A DNA stretch of 7,124 nt from Nitrososphaerales archaeon TH703 (GCA_014523525.1 JAATVL010000052.1:1-7124); one strand, 5' to 3'. Shown: positions 1 through 5,438, counted from the stretch's first letter. Notes: a model not told the origin generated them from the sequence alone. Made by a program: numbers and translations.

Positions 1-483
1 AGGGTCATGCAGGAAGTAATACCTATAATGAGAAAACAGAAGACTGGAACAATTGTTAACGTAAGCTCAATTGCTGGGCGCATTGGTTTTCCAATGGGGT
101 CAGCCTATGTTAGCAGTAAATTCGCACTTGAAGGTCTAAGTGAATCGATGTCATATGAATTGAAGCAATTCGGAATCAAGATCGTATTGATTGAACCGGG
201 TGTAATTAATACAAACTTTGCTTTTGTAACGCCAAAGAAGGTATTGGATACAAATTCATTGTACTCACAATTAATGAAAAAGCTGGAAGAAAATCTATTT
301 TCGACAATTGCAAATGGGACATCCCCAAAAGAAGTTGCAAAAGTAATACTACGGGCAATAACCCAAGCAAGTCCAGAACATAGGTACTTAGTTGGTAACG
401 ATGCTCAAGAATTAATTAATGCAAGGAAAAATAGCACTGATGAAGAATTTGAAAAGATAATTGTGACGAATCTCTTAAAATAA
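1..483 (+). CDS. SDR family NAD(P)-dependent oxidoreductase, 3' part (5' end outside window)
   Basis: This is the C-terminal part of a classical short-chain dehydrogenase/reductase, a cytosolic NAD(P)-dependent oxidoreductase whose substrate cannot be told from this fragment. The reading frame is open from the first base (Arg-Val-Met), so the Met at base 7 is internal and the Rossmann TGxxxGIG cofactor motif lies upstream of the window. Visible family features are the strand GTIVNVSS containing the catalytic Ser (bases 67-69), the YxxxK motif (Tyr at 106-108, Lys at 118-120) followed by KFALEGLSESMSYEL, and the post-catalytic I-EPG segment (about bases 190-200). About 160 residues are present, against roughly 250-280 for the whole family. 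The C-terminal half is the variable substrate-binding part. The gene converges with the oxidoreductase at 609-1550. The family call is secure; the substrate is unknown. Confidence 0.92.
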   Translation, partial: RVMQEVIPIMRKQKTGTIVNVSSIAGRIGFPMGSAYVSSKFALEGLSESMSYELKQFGIKIVLIEPGVINTNFAFVTPKKVLDTNSLYSQLMKKLEENLFSTIANGTSPKEVAKVILRAITQASPEHRYLVGNDAQELINARKNSTDEEFEKIIVTNLLK

Positions 484-503
484 GAAGCTGAATATGTGAA
501 TAA

Positions 504-519
504 AGAAAGGCTTCTTTCT
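504..519 (+). terminator. Possible hairpin terminator after the SDR gene
   Basis: A perfect 6-bp inverted repeat (AGAAAG, loop GCTT, CTTTCT) lies 20 bases after the SDR stop codon, and its right arm is T/C-rich. Archaeal termination usually depends on T-tracts rather than hairpins, so a role in ending the transcript between these two convergent genes is only a suggestion. Confidence 0.25.
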
Positions 520-608
520 GATGAAAATTAATAGAAAGTCTCGAAAATTGCAGACATAGACTAGCAAGTGCTACCTGTGGCAAGTTTCAGGTAATTCTTT
601 AATTTATC

Positions 609-1550
609 TTACATAGCCAAGACCACTTTGCCTTTCGGATGTACATTCTTTTGGTAATCTAGTGCATCAGCAGCTTGATCCAGTGAAAACTCCTTCTCTA
701 TATTTATGCTTATATTATTTTGATCCACCCATTGTGCCACTTTAGTTAAATGTTCCTTATCGGGTTGGGTGAATTGAAATATGGCTTTGACCCCATATTG
801 ATTCATTAGCTTTGAATCAGGTTGCTCTAGCATAGAAACAATTACGCCGCCTTTCTTCAAAACTTTGAAAGATCTTCTGTAAGTGTCGCCGCCTACAGTA
901 TCGAAGACAGCATCATAATTTTGAAGCAAGTCTTCAAAGCTTTGAGTTTTGTAGTCTATTACAGTATCTGCTCCCAGTTTTTGTACAAATGGCTTGTCAC
1001 TTGCACTTACTGTCGTTGCTACGTACGCTCCTAAGCTCTTGGCAAGCTGAATAGCGATAGATCCTATACCTCCTGCACCACCATGAATTAGGATCTTCTG
1101 ATCTTTTGATAAACTCATATCTTCAGTAAGGACTCTCCAAGCAGCGACACCCACAAGGGGTAGACATGCCGCTTCAGTATAACTTAATCTCTTGGGTTTA
1201 TTTGCTATACTTTTCATATTTGCGACAGCCATTTCAGCAAATGCTCCCGATCCGCCACTTATTATACCAGCCTGTCCAAATACCTCATCTCCTTGTTTAA
1301 AATCTGAAGGAGAGACACCTACTCCAACTTGTTTAATAACTCCAGAGAAATCTATCCCCAAGATTGACGGGAATTGAAGTGGAAACATTTGTTGGAAACC
1401 ACCTTCGCTAATTTTCCAATCTACTGGATTTACGCCCGCAGCTTTTATAGCGACTAAAACTTTTCCGGGAGATAAAGATGGTTCAGGCGTGTTTTGATTA
1501 ATCTCAATAACATCGCTGCTTCCATATTTATTAATTTGAGCAGATTTCAT
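609..1550 (-). CDS. NAD(P)H:quinone oxidoreductase-like MDR superfamily protein (zinc-independent)
   Basis: The 313-residue product is a medium-chain dehydrogenase/reductase of the quinone-oxidoreductase (zeta-crystallin-like) branch, which reduces quinones or activated alkenes with NADPH in the cytosol. The N-terminal GroES-like domain contains GVNPVDWKI (residues 39-47) and GIDFSGVI (65-72). The nucleotide-binding domain has the glycine-rich loop HGGAGGIGS (156-164) followed by AIQLAK. The Cys/His ligands of zinc alcohol dehydrogenases are absent, which fits the zinc-free branch. The length is normal for the family. I chose the ATG at 1550, not one 30 codons upstream, because homologues begin with the MKSAQINKYG-like strand and a TATA-like box sits 25 bases before this ATG. 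The extra upstream residues have no family match that I recognise. The exact substrate is unknown. Confidence 0.9.
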   Translation of the reverse strand: MKSAQINKYGSSDVIEINQNTPEPSLSPGKVLVAIKAAGVNPVDWKISEGGFQQMFPLQFPSILGIDFSGVIKQVGVGVSPSDFKQGDEVFGQAGIISGGSGAFAEMAVANMKSIANKPKRLSYTEAACLPLVGVAAWRVLTEDMSLSKDQKILIHGGAGGIGSIAIQLAKSLGAYVATTVSASDKPFVQKLGADTVIDYKTQSFEDLLQNYDAVFDTVGGDTYRRSFKVLKKGGVIVSMLEQPDSKLMNQYGVKAIFQFTQPDKEHLTKVAQWVDQNNISINIEKEFSLDQAADALDYQKNVHPKGKVVLAM

Positions 1551-1571
1551 ACTGATTATAGTGCTTGGTAG

Positions 1572-1578
1572 TATTAAA
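1572..1578 (-). promoter_or_regulatory. TATA-like box of the MDR oxidoreductase gene
   Basis: On the minus strand this reads TTTAATA, centred 25 bases before the ATG at 1550. That spacing fits leaderless archaeal transcription and supports the shorter start. Confidence 0.45.
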
Positions 1579-1705
1579 GGGTAGATAATCGCAAATTGGG
1601 ATATTAAGGTAGTTCCTTGAATTAGTAGCTTACATATCATTACAATCTAACGAATAGCCACAATAGGACAAATCATTTTACACGATCTCAATGTCCATGC
1701 AAGAA

Positions 1706-1727
1706 GGGTTCAAATCCCACTGGTCCC
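1706..1727 (+). other. tRNA 3'-end-like fragment, possible attachment-site relic
   Basis: The stretch contains a T-loop sequence TTCAAAT (1709-1715) flanked by GGG and CCC, followed by CCCAC and a plausible acceptor strand TGGTCCC (1721-1727). It therefore looks like the last 22 bases of a tRNA gene. No matching 5' half (GGGACCA, D-arm, anticodon arm) is present upstream, and the outer T-stem pairs fail (AA opposite AC), so it is not a working tRNA. Many archaeal elements integrate at a tRNA 3' end and leave such a core behind. No integrase is visible in the window. Chance resemblance to a B-box is the alternative. Confidence 0.4.
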
Positions 1728-1897
1728 TTTAAATTAACAGATCCTTCACATTTCGTTTAATGGGATGCCAGCTATTAGTTTATTCTGAAGCATTCAGGTT
1801 GTTACCTAGTAACGTCGCAATATCCAAATCATTTACTATTTATCAGTATTAGTGAGCTGTTTGTAATGGTATAACTCGAATATGATTTTATATGATC

Positions 1898-1930
1898 CAA
1901 GGGGATCTGATTGAATATTCAATCGGAACA
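1898..1930. repeat. 33-bp direct repeat, copy 1 (with perfect 16-bp palindrome)
   Basis: This copy matches 2534-2566 at 30 of 33 positions with no gap, and it contains the perfect palindrome GATTGAATATTCAATC at 1909-1924. The two copies lie 636 bases apart and bracket the secreted orphan gene. The palindrome could be an operator or recombination site; this is unproven. The 461 bases between the MDR start and the orphan gene hold otherwise only the tRNA-like fragment at 1706-1727. Confidence 0.7.
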
Positions 1931-2011
1931 GTATTAGGAATTCTAATTAGTATACATAAAGAAACATTAGAGGTGAATTCTTATTTGGTATATTATCACC
2001 AGTTATATATA

Positions 2012-2464
2012 ATGAAGGTTCTATTTCTATTTTTTATTATAGGAGTCACTTCTTTCCAAGCAGTATACGCTTTTCAGCCGTCCGAACAGTCAGATTTTTT
2101 TGGTAACATGACGACAGGAGAAAATGGGTCATCTGCTCCTGCATATATAATTGGCCATCCCAATAATTCGAATTGCGATACAAATAGTTATCCTTCTACA
2201 GCATGTGATATAGTGCAAGATTTAATTTCACTACCGGCTGACAAAGTTCAGGAATATCCTTTAAGTGATCAACCTGGATCTGTAATAGAACAAACTTTAA
2301 CACTATTGGATTCTGGAAATTTAACCAAAGTCTTGCAAAATAGCCTACCTAAGGATCTTTCTATCATTAAAAATAAAGTAACATCAGAGACATTTTATAC
2401 AGCACTCTCAAGAATTCCTGAACCTGAGCGTGATCAGATACTAAATAGATCTTTATCGAAGTAG
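2012..2464 (+). CDS. Secreted, sequon-rich hypothetical protein with signal peptide
   Basis: I do not recognise this 150-residue protein. It starts with a clear Sec signal peptide: MK, a hydrophobic core (residues 3-12), and an Ala-Tyr-Ala cleavage site after about residue 20. The mature part is polar, has no further membrane segment, and carries five N-glycosylation sequons (Asn32, 38, 51, 103, 145) and only two cysteines (55 and 65), ten residues apart, which could form a disulfide. The second half (about 66-148) looks helical and ends IPEPERDQIL. The frame stays open 40 codons upstream to 1892, but that extension runs through the repeat at 1898-1930 and would bury the signal peptide, so I use the ATG at 2012. 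AT-rich sequence near 1984-1995 could be its TATA box. An extracellular role is inferred; the function is unknown. Confidence 0.72.
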   Translation: MKVLFLFFIIGVTSFQAVYAFQPSEQSDFFGNMTTGENGSSAPAYIIGHPNNSNCDTNSYPSTACDIVQDLISLPADKVQEYPLSDQPGSVIEQTLTLLDSGNLTKVLQNSLPKDLSIIKNKVTSETFYTALSRIPEPERDQILNRSLSK

Positions 2465-2533
2465 GAAAACGTAATCTTGCCATAATATCATAACTCATAT
2501 CTCGTCAAGCATTCCGTTATCATTGATCGGTCA

Positions 2534-2566
2534 CAAGGGGATATGATTGAATATTGTATCGGAACA
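2534..2566. repeat. 33-bp direct repeat, copy 2
   Basis: This is the second copy of the repeat at 1898-1930, with three substitutions. Two of them (2556-2557) break the palindromic core that is perfect in copy 1. It starts 69 bases after the orphan gene's stop codon and about 70 bases from the end of the CAU tRNA. Confidence 0.7.
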
Positions 2567-2634
2567 TAATTTCAATTTCTTTTCTTATTCAGATTTTTTT
2601 AATACTCATTGGATTATAATAAAGTATTATCGCA

Positions 2635-2709
2635 TGGGCCCAAGGGGATTTGAACCCCCGGCCGACCGGTTATGAGCCGGTCGCTCTAACCAGGCTGAGC
2701 TATGGGCCC
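2635..2709 (-). tRNA. tRNA with CAU anticodon (tRNA-Ile2 or elongator tRNA-Met)
   Basis: A complete 75-nt cloverleaf can be drawn on the minus strand: acceptor GGGCCCA/TGGGCCC (7 bp), D-arm GCTC/GAGC with a GG-containing loop, anticodon stem ACCGG/CCGGT around loop CTCATAA (anticodon CAU), and T-arm GGGGG/CCCCT with loop TTCAAAT (one G-U pair). The discriminator base is A and CCA is not encoded, as is usual in archaea. No intron is present. A CAU tRNA can be Met, or Ile2 after C34 is changed to agmatidine by TiaS. From memory of other archaea, a GGGCCC acceptor start favours Ile2, but I cannot settle this here. It is not the initiator type, which starts with AGC. Confidence 0.95.
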
Positions 2710-2732
2710 GACATACTTTTTCGATATGAAAA

Positions 2733-2742
2733 TATGTATAAA
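2733..2742 (-). promoter_or_regulatory. TATA box of the CAU tRNA gene
   Basis: On the minus strand this reads TTTATACATA, centred 28 bases upstream of the tRNA 5' end, which is the usual spacing for an archaeal promoter. Confidence 0.55.
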
Positions 2743-2819
2743 GGTTTTGAAAGGAGAGAATATTTATCTCTAGAATCTCTACAAACGTTAGTTTTTTTAT
2801 TTGACGACAAACTGTTAGG

Positions 2820-3476
2820 CTAGTTAAATGGTCTTACATATTTATCATAGACAGCATCTAACAATAAGTTTTGTGCATCAAGAGATTTTGCAGCTGCGCT
2901 GAAACAAATATCATGTATGTGAACTGAAATGTTTTTTATCATACTCCTCCATATTTCTGCATGTCTGACATCTGCTTCTTGGTGTATTTCAAAGTAGTTT
3001 GTCGAATCAGCGTTAAACATATTGTAGAATTCATGCAAACCTTCAATTTTTGATCTGCTTATGTTCGGTAAATCCAATTCGTATGCATACATTGCACATA
3101 TACCTTCATCTATTGAGTCCTCAGTTAATTCCACAAGAGACGATATTGCATTCGTTGTATTTTCACCACAAACATAATTCAACAGATCTTGTTTTTGTAC
3201 TCCAAGAGAGGTAGCAAATCTTATCCACGGATCAATATGACTTGACTCTTCTTCGTGACTCTCTTCAATTACACTTTTTAATTTGGATCCTCGCATCTTT
3301 AACTTGATATTGTTAACCATCTCTGGAACTACTTTCACTAATTGAAAATACTCTAGAGAATATCCTTGTAACTGATTTAAGGTTAATTCTCCGTTTGACC
3401 ACATCTTATAAAATGGGTGTTTTAAAAGACTCTTCTTCTCTACTTCTTGATCTATTTTGTAAATCAGTTCATTCAT
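2820..3476 (-). CDS. CADD/PqqC-like di-metal protein (TenA/haem-oxygenase fold), candidate p-aminobenzoate synthase
   Basis: The 218-residue protein is an all-helical TenA/PqqC-fold member that most resembles CADD, the Chlamydia protein that makes p-aminobenzoate for folate by sacrificing one of its own tyrosines. Numbered from the ATG at 3476, it has HPFYKMW (20-26, Tyr23 matching CADD Tyr27), EESHEEESSH (71-80), YAYELDLP (130-137, Glu133), SKIEGL (142-147, Lys143 matching CADD Lys152) and HQEADVRH (165-172). His165, Asp169 and His172 have exactly the spacing of CADD His174/Asp178/His181, and Glu133 lies 32 residues before His165, as in CADD. The EE...H helix is two residues longer here. A TTG three codons upstream is possible, but a TATA box 26 bases before the ATG favours 3476. 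The fold is secure. The activity is inferred; thiaminase (TenA) is less likely because the motifs fit CADD better. Confidence 0.85.
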   Translation of the reverse strand: MNELIYKIDQEVEKKSLLKHPFYKMWSNGELTLNQLQGYSLEYFQLVKVVPEMVNNIKLKMRGSKLKSVIEESHEEESSHIDPWIRFATSLGVQKQDLLNYVCGENTTNAISSLVELTEDSIDEGICAMYAYELDLPNISRSKIEGLHEFYNMFNADSTNYFEIHQEADVRHAEIWRSMIKNISVHIHDICFSAAAKSLDAQNLLLDAVYDKYVRPFN

Positions 3477-3497
3477 CAATATCAATCATCATTAACC

Positions 3498-3507
3498 TAT
3501 AATAAAA
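3498..3507 (-). promoter_or_regulatory. TATA box of the CADD-like gene
   Basis: On the minus strand this reads TTTTATTATA, centred 26 bases before the ATG at 3476. It fits a leaderless transcript and decides between the ATG and the upstream TTG. Confidence 0.55.
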
Positions 3508-3633
3508 CCTTGTGTGATAATATCTTTTATATTATAGGCATTCTTTTTTGTTTTGATTATACCAAACCTGAGACTTGTCCGATAAAGTTTAAAAACTCAT
3601 AACATAAATCTTCAAATTTCTTTGGCTGTAAAC

Positions 3634-3642
3634 TATTATATT
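3634..3642 (+). promoter_or_regulatory. TATA box of tRNA-Glu
   Basis: TATTATATT is centred 28 bases before the tRNA 5' end at 3666. Confidence 0.5.
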
Positions 3643-3665
3643 GTGAATTATACATCATCCTAGTG

Positions 3666-3771
3666 GCTCCGGTGGTGTAGTAATCGTACCATAAAATGAC
3701 GGTTGCATAGTCCGGTCAAGCATTGTGGCCTTTCGAGTCGCAGATCCCGGGTTCAAATCCCGGCCGGAGCA
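3666..3771 (+). tRNA. tRNA-Glu (anticodon UUC) interrupted by a D-loop intron
   Basis: Removing 30 bases gives a full 76-nt tRNA: acceptor GCTCCGG/CCGGAGC (3666-3672 with 3764-3770), D-stem GTGT/GCAT (two G-U pairs), anticodon stem GTGGC/GTCGC (two G-U pairs) around loop CTTTCGA (anticodon TTC, 3732-3734), a five-base variable loop, T-stem CCGGG/CCCGG with loop TTCAAAT, and discriminator A. CCA is not encoded. Without removal, the D-loop would be about 41 bases long. The sequence agrees with archaeal tRNA-Glu as I remember it, in which GTGTAG is followed directly by TCCGG. Confidence 0.93.
3682..3711 (+). other. Non-canonical 30-nt tRNA intron in the D-loop
   Basis: The intron lies between tRNA positions 16 and 17. 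A TAGT stretch occurs at both borders (3678-3681 and 3708-3711), so five cut positions give the same mature tRNA. Only the cut after 3681/3711 puts a 4-bp helix (3683-3686 with 3713-3716, one G-U) where the archaeal bulge-helix-bulge splicing endonuclease needs it, with two adjoining intron pairs (3687-3688 with 3708-3709). The outer exon helix is weak, so this is a relaxed motif. Most archaeal tRNA introns sit at 37/38; D-loop introns are unusual. Confidence 0.8.
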
Positions 3772-3932
3772 TCATAGAATAATATTACTTCGTATTATAT
3801 CTAGAAAATAAATAAAGTCTTTCATGAAGTTATCTAAAGCTTGAGTGAATAAATTAGATTAGTTGGAGTTCCACTTTTTGTAAAAGAATTAAATACCAAT
3901 GAATGGACACTAGTCTAGGCTAGATTTCATTC

Positions 3933-4805
3933 TTGAACAGAAGAAATATTGAAGCAAATCCGCTCGTGGAGCAATTTAGTTCTTATTTGTCAAAAATTGA
4001 CGAATATCTTGCAAGAGAATTAGATCTCTACTCGTGGTCTGAATTTTATACGCCATTAAGATACGCATCAGAAGGTGGAAAAAGAATTAGACCGCTTATA
4101 CTGGTTTTGTCGGCCGAGACAATTTCGGCTAGCAAGCGAGCTTCGACGGACATTACAGATGACATGCTTTTATCCTCCTGTGCAATAGAACTGCTACACA
4201 CACAATCCGTAATTCATGATGACATTATAGACAAAGAAAATTACAGAAGAGGTAAACCATCATTTCATATAAAATATGGATATAACAGCAGCATTCTTAC
4301 CGCTGATTTCGTTCTTGGAATAATATTGAATATTTGTACAAAAATTAATAATGCAAAGATTTCTGCAGAATTATCAAAGGCAGCAATAAAGATGAGCGAG
4401 GGCGAAATGATGGAAATAAAACTAACCAAAGATCCCTTCCTAAAGGATGATGATTACATAAAGGTTGTTGAAAATAAGACGGCATCGTTATTTGAAGCTG
4501 CGTCGACAATTGGCTCACTATTGGGAACAGGTACAGAGGAAGAAATTTTTGCCATGGGAAGTTTTGGACATTTGCTCGGAATAGCTTACCAGATACATGA
4601 TGACATCATGGACTGGAACAATGAAGATAGACTGTTTAACATTTTGGTAAGGAACAACAAGCAATCTGCTGAATTTATAGAAAGGATGGAAAAATTGTAC
4701 ATTTCTTATTCATCAAAGGCAAAAAATGAATTAAAGAAAATAACTGATTCTGTTTCAAAGAAACATCTTGAGCATCTGACAGATTTGACGTTTTTTCAAT
4801 TTTGA
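3933..4805 (+). CDS. Divergent polyprenyl (GGPP-type) synthase, lacks the usual C-terminal segment
   Basis: The 290-residue protein is a trans-isoprenyl diphosphate synthase, the family that condenses isopentenyl diphosphate with allylic diphosphates to make archaeal lipid or quinone side chains. It has GGKRIRP (residues 48-54), the first Asp motif DDIID (96-100) followed by RRG (105-107), the KT pair (182-183), and YQ-HDDIMD with the second Asp motif (223-227). After that it departs from the family: the expected GK--G-D----K-T segment with its diphosphate-binding lysine is missing, and only a helix-like tail of about 60 residues remains. Residue -5 from the first motif is Gln, not the aromatic common in C15/C20 enzymes. 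The start is uncertain: a TTG at 3933 gives this length, a GTG at 3966 is possible, and an ATG at 3903 is closed by TAG at 3921. A TATA-like TTAAATA (3889-3895) would place transcription shortly before the TTG. Confidence 0.85.
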   Translation: MNRRNIEANPLVEQFSSYLSKIDEYLARELDLYSWSEFYTPLRYASEGGKRIRPLILVLSAETISASKRASTDITDDMLLSSCAIELLHTQSVIHDDIIDKENYRRGKPSFHIKYGYNSSILTADFVLGIILNICTKINNAKISAELSKAAIKMSEGEMMEIKLTKDPFLKDDDYIKVVENKTASLFEAASTIGSLLGTGTEEEIFAMGSFGHLLGIAYQIHDDIMDWNNEDRLFNILVRNNKQSAEFIERMEKLYISYSSKAKNELKKITDSVSKKHLEHLTDLTFFQF

Positions 4806-4816
4806 TTTCCTAAGGA

Positions 4817-4833
4817 TTTTTTTCTTTATTTTT
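4817..4833 (+). terminator. T-tract terminator of the prenyl synthase gene
   Basis: Seven T, then C, TTT, A and five T follow the stop codon by 11 bases. Such T-runs are the normal archaeal intrinsic termination signal. It abuts the stop codon of the convergent zincin gene. Confidence 0.55.
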
Positions 4834-4834
4834 A

Positions 4835-5194
4835 TCAAAGTCTATTTTTTTGCATCTTCAGAAACCTGTATGAGTCGATAAATCTCGATGCAAATTTATC
4901 TGCGCCCTTTTCTGAACCCCTATGTTCCATTCCCCTATATCTCAAATGATGATAGAATTCATGCAAGATGATTAAGGGATTGTAAAAGATGTCAGAATTT
5001 ATGGCATAAATACGTCTCTCTTTTCCAACATATACAGCACGTACAGTTTTTCTTTTTCCCTTTATGGTACCAACCACAATTTCTGGTGGGTGGATATTGT
5101 AAAATCTAGAAAGTAATTGTATTGATTCTTCTGTTCTCTTATTTAAGATCATCTCTACTATTAATGCCTGTGTTTTGATATCGGGATATTCCAT
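4835..5194 (-). CDS. Compact HExxH zinc-metallopeptidase-like protein
   Basis: The 119-residue protein carries the zincin signature HEFYH (residues 78-82), preceded by hydrophobic PLIIL, with a likely third ligand Glu95 in SEKGADKFASRF. The order HExxH, then E-x-x-A-x-x-F-A, recalls the ImmA/IrrE group of gluzincins, but the protein is far shorter than a full ImmA and has no HTH or other domain. The basic strand region TIKGKRKTVRAVYVGKERR (43-61) precedes the active site. There is no signal peptide or membrane segment, so it should be cytosolic. A TTG at 5242 would add 16 residues; I prefer the ATG at 5194 because a TATA box is centred 29 bases upstream. A small acidic ORF lies upstream on the same strand. 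The substrate is unknown, and the exact family is a moderate-confidence inference. Confidence 0.75.
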   Translation of the reverse strand: MEYPDIKTQALIVEMILNKRTEESIQLLSRFYNIHPPEIVVGTIKGKRKTVRAVYVGKERRIYAINSDIFYNPLIILHEFYHHLRYRGMEHRGSEKGADKFASRFIDSYRFLKMQKNRL

Positions 5195-5219
5195 ATTATA
5201 ATCATCCCAGCCCGCTAAA

Positions 5220-5227
5220 CTTATATC
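5220..5227 (-). promoter_or_regulatory. TATA-like box of the HExxH protein gene
   Basis: On the minus strand this reads GATATAAG, centred about 29 bases before the ATG at 5194. It lies within the longer TTG-started frame, which argues for the shorter start. Confidence 0.45.
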
Positions 5228-5286
5228 ACAATCCAATCGCAATTGGACGGCTCTTCACTGATGATGTAGCATGTATTGCAACACTT

Positions 5287-5424
5287 TTAATCACTTTGTA
5301 TTTCTTCCTCTAAATCATCTTCTATATCTTCCTCTAAATCATCTTCTATATCTTCCTCAAAATCATCTTCTATATCCTCATCACTTTTAGGAATATTATC
5401 ATCCTTTTCAGCATTCAAAAACAT
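5287..5424 (-). CDS. 45-residue, highly acidic repeat micro-protein (hypothetical)
   Basis: An ATG at 5424 opens a 45-codon frame ending in TAA at 5287. After a 16-residue head (MFLNAEKDDNIPKSDE) it repeats the eight-residue unit DIEDD(F/L)EE three times and ends EEIQSD. I count 25 Asp/Glu against 2 Lys, so the net charge is near -23. It has no cysteine, signal peptide or membrane segment and is probably disordered or a single charged helix. The pattern could bind divalent metals or mimic nucleic acid, but nothing shows this. It lies about 90 bases upstream of the zincin start, on the same strand, and the zincin has its own TATA box. A T/A-rich stretch at 5456-5470 may be its promoter. The opposite strand is also open through the repeat, so expression needs proof. 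Confidence 0.4.
   Translation of the reverse strand: MFLNAEKDDNIPKSDEDIEDDFEEDIEDDLEEDIEDDLEEEIQSD
5305..5376. repeat. Tandem repeat, three units of 24 bp
   Basis: Units 5305-5328 and 5329-5352 are identical, and unit 5353-5376 differs at one base. The unit length is a multiple of three and, on the minus strand, encodes DIEDD(F/L)EE. Near-identity at the DNA level points to recent expansion by slippage or unequal exchange, so unit number may vary between strains. Confidence 0.9.
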
Positions 5425-5438
5425 GCTTTCTCAGCAAT

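Noticed and set aside
1192..1377. 61-codon plus-strand ORF
   Set aside because: It lies wholly inside the well-supported MDR oxidoreductase gene on the other strand, and its translation has no recognisable domain.
1663..1728. Complete degenerate tRNA gene ending in the tRNA-like fragment
   Set aside because: Only a few acceptor-like bases (GGAC at 1666-1669) can be paired, and no D-arm or anticodon arm can be formed, so only the 3' fragment is reported.
1892..2011. 40-codon N-terminal extension of the secreted orphan protein
   Set aside because: It runs through the 33-bp repeat and would place the signal peptide internally; the ATG at 2012 gives a proper signal peptide.
2616..2630. ATAATA/TATTAT hairpin just beyond the 3' end of the CAU tRNA
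   Set aside because: It is a six-pair A/T-only stem in AT-rich DNA with no T-run, so it is easily due to chance.
5305..5376. CRISPR-like array
   Set aside because: The units are directly adjacent, with no unique spacers, and are in frame with an acidic ORF; this is a tandem repeat.
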